Of a DNA stretch of 64,000 nt, positions 1 through 10,516 are shown in pieces (positions within the stretch are counted from its first letter, which is position 1; each line of letters opens with the position of its first letter). The DNA lies in NCBI RefSeq assembly GCF_900101545.1, contig NZ_FMZU01000003.1, forward strand, positions 124,001 to 188,000, read 5' to 3'. Under the pieces are notes generated by a model, which made no database searches, was not told the origin of the DNA, and worked only from the letters and a program-made list of their open reading frames with translations. Both the position numbers and the translations under genes were made by a program. The DNA comes from Variovorax sp. CF079. GTDB lineage: Bacteria; Pseudomonadota; Gammaproteobacteria; Burkholderiales; Burkholderiaceae_C.

Positions 1-3000
1 TGGCACCGGACAGCGAAGCGGCATTCCCGGGCACCGCCGCGTGGGCGGCGGCAGGTGCCGCTTCGTCCATGCTCGCCAGGTTCACGTGCTCGTCATCGCG
101 CACCGCTGCGACGCTGGCCGCGGCCGCTCCCGTCGACGGCAGGTCCCGAACCAAGGCGGAGAAGCTGCCGATGGTCCAGTGACGCTCGAAAGTCGCCATG
201 TAGGGCTCCAGGTCACGCAGCGCCGGCGCGGCCTCCCGTGGCTGCAAGGGTGTGCGGGCCAGCGCCTCGAGCGGCTGCGCATCGACCAGCACGATGTCGG
301 GGCAGCCCGCGATCAACTTCTCGATCTGAGTCTTCAGCGCGTCCTGGTGCAGGTCCCCATGGCCGTGGACGACATACCCGATGGCGCTGCGCGTGAACGT
401 GCAGCGATCGCTGTTGCCGGACTTCAGGGCTGCGAGTCCCACCCACACGGCGTGACGCGCGCGCGTCAGTGCGACGTACAACAGCCGCAGGTCCTCCCGG
501 TGCCGCTCCTTGTCGGCTGCATCGATGTGCGCCTCACTCAGGTGCAGGTGGAGGGTGCGCTGCCCATCAGTGCCGGCGAGGTTGATCATCCGGGTGGTCT
601 TGCGCTCGACCGGCCGGAAGCCACTCGCGAAGGGCAGGAACACGAGCGGATACTCGAGCCCCTTGGACGCATGCACCGTGACCACCTTGACCAGGTCCGC
701 ATCGCTTTCCAGGCGCACGATCTGGTCGTCGTTGCGCGTCGGCTCGCCCTGCGTCTGCTCGGCCAGCCAGCGCACCAGCGCCTGCTCGCCGTCGAGCTGG
801 CCGCTTGCCGCCTGCAGCAGTTCCGCCAGGTGCATGAAGTTGGTCAGCCTGCGTTCGCCGTCATGGCCGCCATCCATGCCCACCTCCTGGCTGCCACCGG
901 CCGGGAGAGTGCCGAGCCAGCGTGCCGGCAGGTCCAGCAAATGCAGGGTCTGCCGCAGCATCGTGAGCACGCCCTGCTGCTGCCAGACGACATGCAGCTG
1001 GCGCAGCTGTTCGCTGCGCTCGTCGAACGCCTCGTCGTCGTCAGCCAGGCGCATCAGTTCGGCGATGGTCAGCCCGACGCTGCGCGTGGCCAAAGCCGCG
1101 CGCGCCAGGCGAATGTCCAGGGGTGAGGCCACCGCCCGCAGCCAGTGCAGCAGGTCCTGCGCCTCCGCGCTCGCAAAGACCGACTGCTGGTCCGAGAGGT
1201 ACACCGAGGCCACGCGGCGGCGGCGCAGTTCGCGCTGGACCGCGGCGGCCTCCGTGCCGGTGCGCACCAGCACCGCGATGTCCGCGGGCCGCAGTCGCGC
1301 GAAGTCGCTCCCCTTCTCCTCAAAGCCCGCCGTCGGGTCGTTCAGCAGGCCGGCAATGCGCTCCGCGCAGCGCGCCGCGAAGGCACGCCGGCTTGCGGCG
1401 CCCCGGCTCAAGCTGGCATCGAGCGCAAGCGTGACCGCCGGCACAGCGCCATCCGCGCTGACCAGGCGCTCGGCTCGTCCGCGCGCTGCTACCGGCAGAA
1501 ACGGCAACGGGTTCTCGGTGGGTACCCCTTCCGCCGCAGGCGCACTGCGGTACATGAAGGCGCCCTCGCCGTCCCGGCCTTCGGGATGGTCCAGCAGATG
1601 ATTCACCGCCGCCACGACCGACGCCGTGGAGCGATGGTTGGTGCCCAGCATGTAGTGCTGCCCGGTCGTCGCGCGGCGCGCCGTCAGGTAGCTGTGGATG
1701 TCCGCACCCCGGAACCCGTAGATCGACTGCTTCGGGTCGCCGATCAGCAGCAGCGCGGTCTGGCGGTCGTTCGCAGCGATGCGATACAGCCGGTCAAAGA
1801 TGCGGGCCTGCACCGGGGACGTGTCCTGGAACTCGTCGACAAGCGCCACCGGATACTGCGCCAGGATGCGTGCGCGCAAGCGCTCGGCCGCCTCCGCGTT
1901 GCTGGCGGGATCAAGCGCCGCGTCCAGCCGCAACAGCATGTCGGCGAAGCCGAAGGTGCTGGCTTGCTGTTTGAGGGCGGCTAGGCGGGCCGCGATGTGG
2001 AACGCTGCGTGAAGGCGGATCGGCGTGGCGACCGGTTGCAGTTCGGTCAATGCATGCATGAGCGCTTCGAACTCGGCGAAGCAGGCGGGCGGATCGACGT
2101 TGCAGCCCGGCTTGCATGCTTCGCGCAGGCCGTCGGGCGTGAAGCGGGTCTCCCCCGTCTTGACGTCGGGCCGCTCCAGCAACGGTTCGCGGGCCCATTG
2201 CGCGAGCGCGTCCAGCCAGCGCGGGTAGTGGGCCTTGCTCATGCGACGCCCATCGAATGGACATGACTTCGACGCCATCTGCCCATCGATCCAGGTCTGC
2301 ATGGCCTGCGCACGTTCGACCCAACCGGCCTTGAGGCTCGCGAGTTCCGCGGCCTGCTCAGTCAAAGTTCGCTCGATGCATTCAGCCAGCGTGCCCGCAC
2401 CGCACCCCGGGGGCAGCACCTGCTCCTTGAGCGCCCGCGCGTCCTTGTTCAGCTCGTCGACGGATTTCCAGACGGCCAGGGCCTCGTCCAGCACCGCACC
2501 GGTCAGCGGATAGATCTGCTGGCGCCAATAGTCCTGCGAAGCTTCGCCCAGCATGACCATTTCGTTGCTGGTGAGGGTCTCGTCGAACAGGCAGCCGCTG
2601 TCGAAGGCATGTTCGCGCAGCATGCGCTGGCACCAGGCATCGATGGTGTGGACGGCCGCGTCGTCCATGCTTTCTGCGGCCATGGCCAGCCGCCACGCCG
2701 CATGCTTGCGAGCTGGGCCCGGCGCGTAGCCGGCCAGGAGCTCGGCCATCAAGGGGTCGCCGTCTGCCGAGGCTTCGCCCCGGAAGCAGCGCGCCGCCTC
2801 CAGCAGCCGAGCGCGGATCCGGTCGGACAGTTCGCGCGTGGCGGCCCGCGTGAAGGTCATCACCAGGATCTCGGACGGGATCAGCGGTCGGCCGAAGCTC
2901 TTATCGGGGTCCGAAGCGCCGTGCCCCAGCACCAAGCGCACGTAGAGCGCTGCAATGGTCCAGGTCTTGCCGGTGCCGGCACTGGCTTCGATCAGGCGGC

Positions 3001-3043
3001 TGCCCCACAAGGGAAGCGTCAACGGGTCGAGGGTGTGGCTCAT
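1..3043 (-). CDS. recB: RecBCD exonuclease V, beta subunit (RecB), 3' part outside the window
   Basis: Superfamily 1 helicase subunit of exonuclease V, which unwinds and degrades double-strand ends for recombination repair and attacks phage DNA. The frame is open from the ATG at 3043 to the window edge, giving about 1014 N-terminal residues of a family that is usually near 1200. Seen directly: Walker A ASAGTGKTW about 22 residues in, motif II DEFQDTSP (about 1860-1840), motif III-like GDPKQSIYGFRGAD (about 1740-1700), and motif V/VI signatures VVTVHASKGLEYP and LLYVALTRAR. The C-terminal nuclease domain lies outside the window. The start overlaps the recC stop (ATGA), so the two are translationally coupled. 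recD would be expected just beyond position 1. Confidence 0.93.
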   Translation of the reverse strand, partial: MSHTLDPLTLPLWGSRLIEASAGTGKTWTIAALYVRLVLGHGASDPDKSFGRPLIPSEILVMTFTRAATRELSDRIRARLLEAARCFRGEASADGDPLMAELLAGYAPGPARKHAAWRLAMAAESMDDAAVHTIDAWCQRMLREHAFDSGCLFDETLTSNEMVMLGEASQDYWRQQIYPLTGAVLDEALAVWKSVDELNKDARALKEQVLPPGCGAGTLAECIERTLTEQAAELASLKAGWVERAQAMQTWIDGQMASKSCPFDGRRMSKAHYPRWLDALAQWAREPLLERPDVKTGETRFTPDGLREACKPGCNVDPPACFAEFEALMHALTELQPVATPIRLHAAFHIAARLAALKQQASTFGFADMLLRLDAALDPASNAEAAERLRARILAQYPVALVDEFQDTSPVQARIFDRLYRIAANDRQTALLLIGDPKQSIYGFRGADIHSYLTARRATTGQHYMLGTNHRSTASVVAAVNHLLDHPEGRDGEGAFMYRSAPAAEGVPTENPLPFLPVAARGRAERLVSADGAVPAVTLALDASLSRGAASRRAFAARCAERIAGLLNDPTAGFEEKGSDFARLRPADIAVLVRTGTEAAAVQRELRRRRVASVYLSDQQSVFASAEAQDLLHWLRAVASPLDIRLARAALATRSVGLTIAELMRLADDDEAFDERSEQLRQLHVVWQQQGVLTMLRQTLHLLDLPARWLGTLPAGGSQEVGMDGGHDGERRLTNFMHLAELLQAASGQLDGEQALVRWLAEQTQGEPTRNDDQIVRLESDADLVKVVTVHASKGLEYPLVFLPFASGFRPVERKTTRMINLAGTDGQRTLHLHLSEAHIDAADKERHREDLRLLYVALTRARHAVWVGLAALKSGNSDRCTFTRSAIGYVVHGHGDLHQDALKTQIEKLIAGCPDIVLVDAQPLEALARTPLQPREAAPALRDLEPYMATFERHWTIGSFSALVRDLPSTGAAAASVAAVRDDEHVNLASMDEAAPAAAHAAVPGNAASLSGA

Positions 3044-6000
3044 GGGGTTGCGACCTCGCGGCGGGTTTCAGCGGCCAGGTGCGATTCGACGCTCACGTGG
3101 GCCGCGATCCAGTGCAGGACCGGGCCATAGAGTTGCTCGGCCCAGACTTCGAACTGGCCATCAGCCGTCAGGGCCTCGTAGTCGGGGTACTCGCGCGCCA
3201 GGCACGCTTCCTCGCCCTCGGCCCGCATGAAGTCGCCGTTGCCTTCGTAGATCGGGGCTGCGTCCTTCTCCTTGAGCCACGCCAGGGCGGTGCGGCAGGC
3301 AACTGGGAGCGGCCGGGTCATGCCCTCGCGCCAGCCTGCCAGCAAGGCGGCGAGCGTCGTGCGTGCGGCATCCGGCTCCATGGGCGTGATGCTCACGCTC
3401 GCGTCACGTCCGACCAACACGCCATGTGCCGCAATGCCGCAGGCGCCGGCCACGAGGCTGCGCACCCATGCCCCGATCAGTTGTTCGGGACGCAGCTCGG
3501 GTGTCTTGGCGGTGGTTTGCAGGCGCGACGGCATGAGTAACAACCAGGTGCGCCCGTCCGCATCCGGCGATGCACGGCGCAGGCCGTCCAGCCAATCGTC
3601 GATCGTCACCGCGTCCTCGGTGAGGCGCAGGGGCGCCTTCGCCGCTGGCTCGGGATGCTCGGCCAGCACGGCGTGCCACTGGGCGAGCATCGGCAGGGCC
3701 GCCTCGGCCAGCTCCTGCTCAACGCGGCGCCCGATCTCGGCCATGGGCAGTTGGCCGGCACGCTGGATGCGGCCCATGAGTTCATTGATTCGCCCATTGA
3801 GCGTGGCGGGTTCGTCCGGCGTCGGCGCCGAGGGCGCTCCGAGTTCGGCCACGATCTGCGCCAGCAGCCCGTACTCTTCCAGGCCATCGAGCCCGAAGCT
3901 TTCGTCGTCCTCGCACGCCTGATCCTCGTCCGCGAACACCACGCCGAGCCGCTGCCGGAAGAAGTGCTTGACCGGGTTCTTCAGGAAGCTGGTCAGCATG
4001 GCCAAGGTCAATCGCGGCGTGGCGGGTGCGTCCACCGCTGTCGTCGGCGGCGCCACTGCGTCGGTCGAGGCATCGGCCGCGTGGGCAGCGCGCCATTCAC
4101 GGGCGAAGGTGAACAACCCATCGTCCTTGGTGGGATCGGACAACGCCGGCGCCTCGAAGTAGCGGCGACTGAAAGGCTGCAACGGATGCTCGGTGGTGCG
4201 TACGGCCGCGGCGTCTCCGCGCCAGTTGGCCTGCAGGAAATCGCGCAGTTGAGACACCAGCACGGAAGGAGGCTGCGCGCTGTTGTCGCGGACACTGCGC
4301 CCGACCCAGCTCACGTAGAAGACCTGCCGCGCCGACAACAGTGCCTCCAGCATCAGCTGGCGGTCGTCGTCCCGCCGCGAGCGGTCGCCAGGCCGGCGCT
4401 GGCCCGGCAGGCCCATCAGGTCGAAATCGCTGCGCGCGCTGCTTCGCGGGTAGTCGCCGTCGTTCATGCCGAGCAGGCACACCACCTCGAACGGCACTGC
4501 GCGCATGGGCATCAGCGTGCAGAAGGTGACCCCACCGGCGCGGAAGCGCCGATGGAGATTCGGTGCGTCGATACCCGTCAGCCAGGCTTCGCGCGCCACG
4601 GCCAGGGGCACGCACTGGTCGAAGCCGGCGGTGTCGCAGGCTGCGAGCCAGTCGCGCAAGGCGTCGTGGGCCGCAGCCAGCGTGAGCCGCTCGCGTTCGT
4701 TGGTGGGCGTGAAGAAGGCATCGAGCAGCGCCCGCACGCGCGTGGCCCATTGGACCGGCGTGGCCTCGGTTGCGGCCACCTGCCACCACTGCACCAGTGC
4801 GCCGAGCACGTCGGCCAGCGATCCAGCCAGCGATGCCTCGAGTCCGCCGACCTCCGCATACGGTTCGATCCCCTGAAACGCCCGGGCGCCGGGCCCGCCG
4901 GCGAAGCCGAGCAGCATGCGCCGCAGCCCGAACATCCAGCTGTTCTGCTCGCCGCAGGCGGCCAAGTCGAGTTCGTTGCGGTGCGCCAGATCCAGGCCCC
5001 AGCGAATACCGGCCCCCTCCATCCACTGCGCCAGCCGCGGCAGGTCGGCACTGTCCAGGTCGAAGCGCTTGGCGACAGCGGGCACGTCCAGCAGGTCTCG
5101 CACCTCGCTCGCGCGGCAGCGCTGCTGCGGCAGGCGCAGCAGCCACTCCAACGCCACCAGCACCGGATTGTTCCCGCGCTCCTGCAGGTCGGCGATATCG
5201 AAGGGAATGAAGCGCGGATCGCCGCGGCGGTACTGGCCGAACACCGAACGGATGGCGGGCGCAAAAGCGGCGATGTCCGGCACCATGACCACGATATCGC
5301 GCGGCTGCAAAGGCTGGGCCCCCGCGCCGCGGGCTGGCGCGGCGAGCAACGCCAGCAACTGGTCATGCAGGATTTCCACTTCGCGCTGCGGGCTGTGAGC
5401 CACGTGAAAAACGATCGACCGGTCGTCAGCAGGGATGGCCGCGCGGGGTGGATCCTGCAAGGGTTCCAGGTCCCGGATGCCAGCCTGAACCTGCTGCAGG
5501 AGGGTCACGCCCGGCTGCGCGTCGAAGAGGTCGATCTTGAGCCCGGCAAGGCGCTGCCGCGTGGCCTGCGCATCGTCGAAGGCATCCAGTTGCCGCACGA
5601 AGTCGCGCCCCTGTCGCCCCCACGCGGCCAGCAATGGATGGCCATGGGCGTGCATCTCCTCCATCGGGACGGTGGCGAGGTCTCGGCCGTTGCGCAGTGG
5701 CTGCCGGCGCCGCTCCATCTGAAGCAGTTCCCGGCCCTCGATGATGTCGGCCCAGTGGTATTGGCTCGGATTGGGAATGGCCAGCACCACCTGCGAATGC
5801 GCGGCGAGCGCCGAAAGGGCTTCGAGCGTCTGCATCGGAACGTGGGTCATTCCGAACAAGACCACGCGTCGCGCCACGGGGGTTGCCTGGCCTTGAGGGG
5901 TCTGCAGCGCGGCCACAAAGCGGCCGTGCAAGCGGGATCGAATGGCGCCGCGCTCTCCGTCGTCCAGGGTGGCGAGCAGCTCGCGCCACAAGGCGGCCTG

Positions 6001-6549
6001 CCACAACTGGTCGGTCGCCAGCGGCCGTGACCTGGTTGCATTGCCGGCCATGGCACGCGGCAGGATGTCTTCCCCAGCCTCCCACGCCGCCAGCCAGTCG
6101 CTGCGATAGACCTGGTATTGGTCGTACAGGTCGGCGAGGCGCTCGGCCAGCTGGAGCCGGCGTGCCACGGAACCATCGGCCAGGAAACGCGCGAGCGGCT
6201 CGAAGCCTGGACGCGGAAGGACCGCGGGCAGCAGTTCCATCAGCCGCCAGGTCATCGACAGCTTGTCGAGCACCGATTGCGCCGGCACGGCATCGCGGCC
6301 CAGCACCTGGCGGTACGCGCGCCACAGGAAACGGCCCGGCAGTTCGACGCGGGCCGCGGCACACACCCCGCTGTGCGCGGCCAGCGTCATCTTCAGCCAT
6401 TCGGCAACGCCATTGCTCTGGACGAGGAACACCTCCTCCTCCAGCGGGTTCAGTGGCTGGCGGGCGATCCACTGGAAGACAGCGTCTGCCAACCATTCGG
6501 TGCGGTTGCTGTGCAGGACCAACAGGCCCGGTTCGATGCGATGCGTCAT
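3040..6549 (-). CDS. recC: RecBCD exonuclease V, gamma subunit (RecC)
   Basis: RecC is the inactive-nuclease scaffold and Chi-recognition subunit of RecBCD. The 1169-residue product has the typical RecC beginning (HSNRTEWLADAVF, then VQSNGVAEWLKM) and the conserved FGMTHVP and LLGMNDGDYPR segments. The frame is open upstream to 6747, but the ATG at 6549 gives the usual RecC N-terminus, and the upstream residues are arginine-rich shadow. It overlaps recB by 4 bp and starts 74 bp after the end of the SMC-like gene, so all are probably co-transcribed. Antisense ORFs over this gene are shadows of its high third-position GC. Confidence 0.93.
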   Translation of the reverse strand: MTHRIEPGLLVLHSNRTEWLADAVFQWIARQPLNPLEEEVFLVQSNGVAEWLKMTLAAHSGVCAAARVELPGRFLWRAYRQVLGRDAVPAQSVLDKLSMTWRLMELLPAVLPRPGFEPLARFLADGSVARRLQLAERLADLYDQYQVYRSDWLAAWEAGEDILPRAMAGNATRSRPLATDQLWQAALWRELLATLDDGERGAIRSRLHGRFVAALQTPQGQATPVARRVVLFGMTHVPMQTLEALSALAAHSQVVLAIPNPSQYHWADIIEGRELLQMERRRQPLRNGRDLATVPMEEMHAHGHPLLAAWGRQGRDFVRQLDAFDDAQATRQRLAGLKIDLFDAQPGVTLLQQVQAGIRDLEPLQDPPRAAIPADDRSIVFHVAHSPQREVEILHDQLLALLAAPARGAGAQPLQPRDIVVMVPDIAAFAPAIRSVFGQYRRGDPRFIPFDIADLQERGNNPVLVALEWLLRLPQQRCRASEVRDLLDVPAVAKRFDLDSADLPRLAQWMEGAGIRWGLDLAHRNELDLAACGEQNSWMFGLRRMLLGFAGGPGARAFQGIEPYAEVGGLEASLAGSLADVLGALVQWWQVAATEATPVQWATRVRALLDAFFTPTNERERLTLAAAHDALRDWLAACDTAGFDQCVPLAVAREAWLTGIDAPNLHRRFRAGGVTFCTLMPMRAVPFEVVCLLGMNDGDYPRSSARSDFDLMGLPGQRRPGDRSRRDDDRQLMLEALLSARQVFYVSWVGRSVRDNSAQPPSVLVSQLRDFLQANWRGDAAAVRTTEHPLQPFSRRYFEAPALSDPTKDDGLFTFAREWRAAHAADASTDAVAPPTTAVDAPATPRLTLAMLTSFLKNPVKHFFRQRLGVVFADEDQACEDDESFGLDGLEEYGLLAQIVAELGAPSAPTPDEPATLNGRINELMGRIQRAGQLPMAEIGRRVEQELAEAALPMLAQWHAVLAEHPEPAAKAPLRLTEDAVTIDDWLDGLRRASPDADGRTWLLLMPSRLQTTAKTPELRPEQLIGAWVRSLVAGACGIAAHGVLVGRDASVSITPMEPDAARTTLAALLAGWREGMTRPLPVACRTALAWLKEKDAAPIYEGNGDFMRAEGEEACLAREYPDYEALTADGQFEVWAEQLYGPVLHWIAAHVSVESHLAAETRREVATP

Positions 6550-6623
6550 GCGTGCGTGCTCCAGGCCTCGGGGCCAGACTCCTCGCCAGCGTTGAAGGAA
6601 GAAAAAGGCGCGGGTGGCACTGC

Positions 6624-9374
6624 TCAGCCCACTTCCAAGGTCTGTGGCTCTCCACGAGCGCCATGGCCGGGCTGCTGCGGCACCAGGACAGCGGGCACCT
6701 TCAGGCCGTCCGCCAGCGTTCTCACCGCCACCCCCATGTCGCGCCATTTCTCCGGATGGCAGGTGAAGAGCAGCACCTGGTGCCGCTGCGCCGCATCGAA
6801 GAGCACGCGCTTCATTTGCGCGAGACGGTCGGCGTCGCTGTGGACCAGCGTGTCATCCAGGATCAGCAGCGTCGGACGGCCGGCCTGCCGCAGCAGATCG
6901 GCATAGGCGAAGCGGCTGATCACCCCCAGCTGCTCGCGGGCACCGAAGCTGAGGTCCTGCACCTGCCCCGCCTCGATCGCCCCGCTGGCGAGGGTCCGGG
7001 CGATCGTTCCGGGCGCGAGGCCCGCGTCCATCTGCACCGTGGCGCCCGGCATCAGCAACGGCAGGTAGTGATGGAGACGATCGCTCAGAGGGGCCTGCAG
7101 GCGGGCGAGCGTGGCCTCGCGCTTCTCGTCGATCTTGCGGCACAGCAGGTCCAGCGCAGCGGCGCGGCGCTGCAATTCGGCATGGCGGCGCTCGGCCTGC
7201 CCGAGCTTGCCGGCGAGCGCTTCGCGCTGCTCCTCCAGGCCCTGGGCACCGGCCTGCTGCAGGGTGTTCTCGAGCAGCAGGATCTGCTCTCGGCGCTGCT
7301 GGTGGCCGCGCGACAACTGGTCGATGCTGCGCCGCAGGCGATCGATGTCCTGGGCCAGGATGTCCGGTCGGGCTTCGCGTACCAGCTCGGCGGCCACGGC
7401 CATACGCGCCGCCAGCGCCTGGTGCTCGGCGCCATTGGCCAGCAGCTGCTGCTGCGCATGGGCCTGCCGCTGCGCCCGCGTCGGGTCGGACAGAGCGGCC
7501 TGGGCCGCTGCGTGCTCACGCAGGGCGGCTTGGTGCAGGCCCTGCGCGCCGGCTTGCAGGCTCTGTGCGTGCGCCATCGCGGCGGCGGCCGCCTGCTCGG
7601 CGGCTTGGGCGGCTTCGTGTTCGAGCTCGGCCTGCTCGAGCAGGAGTGCGGGTTGCGCCGCCGGTTCGGGCAGACGGGCCAGCGCCTCTTGCGCGGTGCG
7701 AATCCGTGCCTGATTGGTACTGACTGCGCTGCGCAGCGGCTCCAGGCCGTCGGGCGCGACGATCGCCAGCGCCTGTTGCGCCAGCTGGATCTGTGCATCG
7801 CGGTCGCTCACCGCCGTAAGACGCGCCTGCGCTTCGACCAGGTCCGACACGCCAAGGGCTTGCAGCGCGGCCTGCAAGGCCTGCTGCGCCTCGTGATGGG
7901 TGCGGGCCAACCGAGACAGGTCTTCGCCGCCCGGGGTGATGACCAGTTCGCCGCCGCTGGGCAACTTGAGCGTCGCCGGCGCGTCCAGCAGGCGCTCCCC
8001 CTGCGCCTGCAGGCGGTGGAACTCGCCTTGCGTTTGCAAATCCAGGCTCTGGCCCTCGGGCAGCGTGAATTGCAGCCGCGTCGCGACGGCCTGGCGGCGA
8101 AGATCGGCGTCGCGCTCGGCCCGCTCGAGTTTGACCAACTGCTCGACCTGCGCCTTGGTCATGGTGGGTGCAGCGGCAGCACTGTCGCGCAAGGCGAACA
8201 GCCGCTGCTGGGCTTCCTCGGCGCGCTGCATGTTCTGCGCACACTGCGTGGCCTCCGCCCGGGCCTGTTCCAGCTGCTGTTCGAGGGCGCGGCGGGTGGC
8301 CTCCTGCCGCGCCGACGCCAGGGCCTCGCGCGCCCCCTGCGCACGGCGGCTCGCCGCCTCGGACTGCGCACGTGCACTCGCGACGGCCGAGTCGGCTGCC
8401 TGCAGCTGTTGCACGGCGCGGGCGAGTTCCTGTTCGCGCTTCTTCGCCTGCGCCTGCTGGCCCTCCAAGGTTTCGAGTTCCTTGATCAGCAGCGCACGGG
8501 TCTCCTCCAACTGACCCAGTCGGACCTGATCGGCCTGAAGTTGATCCTGCGTCGTGCGCAAGGACGACTGCCGTTGTTCGGCACTCTCCAAATCGCGGCG
8601 CAGTCCTTCCCAAGGCTTCGCGGCCTCATCCACTGCGTGCTGGTGGCGAAGGACGCTCAGCTGATCCACCTGATCGCGATAGGTGGCGATCTGCCCGTCC
8701 ATCTCTTCGAGCTGCCCGCGCAGCTCGGCCATTGCCTCAGCAGCCTCGGCATGGACGCCGCGCGGCCTGCCGGTACTGGTCAACAACTCGCCACGCTGAC
8801 CCCGCAACAGTTCGAGCAGCTCGTCGCCGCCTGTGGCCGCCAGCGCGCTGGCCGATGCACCCGCCTGCCCCTGCAGTGCCGCATTCAGGTGGTCGCGCGC
8901 GTGGCTCACGTCCAGATCCTGGCCCGCGCCCTGCTCCACCCACAGCAAGCCCGGAATGCCCCAATGCTCCGGCTTGCTCGCGCCCTTGCCGGCGAAGGCA
9001 AAACCGAAGAGTTGCGCGAGGTGTTCCTCGGCATCGGTGCTGTCGAGCGTGCGCGCGCCGATCTGCAGCGTGCACCGCTTCTTGCCCAGGAAGCTCTTGA
9101 CCAGACGATGCGCCTCGCCGTCGAGCGTGAAATCCAACTCGATCTGCGGCGCTGCGCTGCTGCCTTCGCCCCAAGGACGCAGGTCATCCACCGCCGTGGA
9201 GCGGTGGCGCTCGAAGAAGGCGGCCCGGATCGCGCGCACCAGCGTGCTCTTGCCAGCCTCGTTCGGGCCGGCAAGGATGTTGAGGCCGGGCTCGAAGGCC
9301 GTGAGCTCAAGGGGTTGACGAAAGCGCCGGAGCTGCTCCACGCGCAACCGGGTGATCTGGAATCCCCCGCTCAT
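6624..9374 (-). CDS. SMC/SbcC-like ATPase (YhaN type), DNA-repair nuclease partner
   Basis: A 916-residue Rad50/SbcC-type ABC ATPase. Walker A GPNEAGKS sits at residues 36-43, followed by a long Ala/Gln/Glu-rich coiled coil. The C-terminal head carries the signature LSFGAREQLG and Walker B LLILDDTLVHSD. No CXXC zinc-hook is visible in the coiled coil, which separates it from canonical SbcC/Rad50 and fits YhaN-like proteins. It overlaps the upstream phosphoesterase by 4 bp (ATGA), so the two should form one complex that processes DNA ends, as in SbcCD or YhaO-YhaN. The adjacency to recC and recB suggests a shared role at double-strand breaks; that is inferred from position. Confidence 0.82.
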   Translation of the reverse strand: MSGGFQITRLRVEQLRRFRQPLELTAFEPGLNILAGPNEAGKSTLVRAIRAAFFERHRSTAVDDLRPWGEGSSAAPQIELDFTLDGEAHRLVKSFLGKKRCTLQIGARTLDSTDAEEHLAQLFGFAFAGKGASKPEHWGIPGLLWVEQGAGQDLDVSHARDHLNAALQGQAGASASALAATGGDELLELLRGQRGELLTSTGRPRGVHAEAAEAMAELRGQLEEMDGQIATYRDQVDQLSVLRHQHAVDEAAKPWEGLRRDLESAEQRQSSLRTTQDQLQADQVRLGQLEETRALLIKELETLEGQQAQAKKREQELARAVQQLQAADSAVASARAQSEAASRRAQGAREALASARQEATRRALEQQLEQARAEATQCAQNMQRAEEAQQRLFALRDSAAAAPTMTKAQVEQLVKLERAERDADLRRQAVATRLQFTLPEGQSLDLQTQGEFHRLQAQGERLLDAPATLKLPSGGELVITPGGEDLSRLARTHHEAQQALQAALQALGVSDLVEAQARLTAVSDRDAQIQLAQQALAIVAPDGLEPLRSAVSTNQARIRTAQEALARLPEPAAQPALLLEQAELEHEAAQAAEQAAAAAMAHAQSLQAGAQGLHQAALREHAAAQAALSDPTRAQRQAHAQQQLLANGAEHQALAARMAVAAELVREARPDILAQDIDRLRRSIDQLSRGHQQRREQILLLENTLQQAGAQGLEEQREALAGKLGQAERRHAELQRRAAALDLLCRKIDEKREATLARLQAPLSDRLHHYLPLLMPGATVQMDAGLAPGTIARTLASGAIEAGQVQDLSFGAREQLGVISRFAYADLLRQAGRPTLLILDDTLVHSDADRLAQMKRVLFDAAQRHQVLLFTCHPEKWRDMGVAVRTLADGLKVPAVLVPQQPGHGARGEPQTLEVG

Positions 9375-10516
9375 ACGGCCTCCATGGAAACGCCGACCAC
9401 GGGGACGCGTTGTGCCATCGCAGCTGTCAGCAGGGCCAGTGCATCCTGCGCGGTCCGCGCCTGCACCGGGTCGGTTCCGCCTTGCAACTCGCGCAGCTCA
9501 ACGATCAGCTCCCCCAGGTAGCCATCCGCATGGAGGCTCGCGATGTCCTCGTCCGTCGGCACCAGCCGCAGGTCCGTCAGATCCGCCTGCAAATGGCGCG
9601 CCCGCGCGCTCGCGCGGCCGATGGCCGCCCGCACGCGCTGCAGGCCCGCGAGGTCGGTCTGACCCTGCAGCCGCAGGTCCGCGACGTCCTGCGGCCCCAG
9701 CTGGTCGAGCCGGTCGGAAAGACCATCGACGTCGCTGGTCACCCGCAAGGCCACCGTCATGGCCTGCCAGCGATACTGCCCCACGGGCAGCGAAGTGACC
9801 TGCGGCTCAGACCCGGGCGCGGCAATCTCCACCAGCAAGGCATGGCCCGCGTCGTTGGCCTTGAAGCGATCCGGCTCCGGCGTGCCGGCATACCAGGTGC
9901 GCGCATCGATGCGCTTGCGGCCATGCCAGTCGCCCAGCGCCAGGTAGTCCAATCGTGCGCGCTGGGCCCGCTCAGGCGCGATGGGGTTCGTCGAGTCGAT
10001 GTCCTCTGCCAGGACGCCTTGGACGCTGCCATGCGCCAGCCCGATGCGCAGCATGCCGGCGGGCGTCTGCGCCGCATCGAACCAGGCCGTCAGATCGCCA
10101 TAGGTGTGCCGCTGCACCAGCGGCGCGGGCAACACCGCAAAGCCCTGGTCGGCGAAGATCCGCGGCTCGGGCGCCAGCAGCAGGTGAACATTGGCCGGGA
10201 TCGCACCCCAGCGCGCGGCAGACGTCCACACGCTCTCAGCCAGGGCCGCATCGTGGTTGCCGGAGATCATCAGCCAAGGGCCGGTGTAGCCGCCCAGGGC
10301 ATTGAAGAGGCGGCGCACGGTGCGCTCCGAGACGGTTTGCGCGTCGAACACATCGCCGGCCACGAGAACCGCGTCCGCCTCGTGTTGGGTCGCGAGCGCG
10401 GCCAGGCGCTCCACGGCGGCAATGCGGGCCTCCGCAAGGATGGGGGCGTGCTCGGGATCGAAGGTGGCGAACTGGCGGCCAATCTGCCAGTCGGCGGTAT
10501 GGAGAAAGCGAGGCAT
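9371..10516 (-). CDS. SbcD/YhaO-like metallophosphoesterase (DNA-repair exonuclease)
   Basis: A 381-residue calcineurin-like phosphoesterase, the nuclease half of an SbcCD-like pair. Metal-binding motifs are in order: LHTADWQIG at residues 4-12, GDVFDAQT, GNHDAA, LAHGSVQG and GDWHG. The ATG at 10516 puts the first motif at the usual place. The frame continues upstream to 10627, but those residues do not resemble the family. The gene overlaps the SMC-like ATPase gene by 4 bp. It is led by a 301-bp gap after the WYL regulator gene, which probably holds its promoter. Confidence 0.85.
   Translation of the reverse strand: MPRFLHTADWQIGRQFATFDPEHAPILAEARIAAVERLAALATQHEADAVLVAGDVFDAQTVSERTVRRLFNALGGYTGPWLMISGNHDAALAESVWTSAARWGAIPANVHLLLAPEPRIFADQGFAVLPAPLVQRHTYGDLTAWFDAAQTPAGMLRIGLAHGSVQGVLAEDIDSTNPIAPERAQRARLDYLALGDWHGRKRIDARTWYAGTPEPDRFKANDAGHALLVEIAAPGSEPQVTSLPVGQYRWQAMTVALRVTSDVDGLSDRLDQLGPQDVADLRLQGQTDLAGLQRVRAAIGRASARARHLQADLTDLRLVPTDEDIASLHADGYLGELIVELRELQGGTDPVQARTAQDALALLTAAMAQRVPVVGVSMEAV

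Noticed and set aside
3655..6030. Long plus-strand ORF (791 codons) opposite recC
   Set aside because: It is antisense to a clear RecC and has Arg/Gln/His-rich composition typical of high-GC shadows.
5883..9521. Plus-strand ORF of about 1212 codons
   Set aside because: Antisense to recC and the SMC-like ATPase; repetitive Leu/Gln/Arg content without domain.
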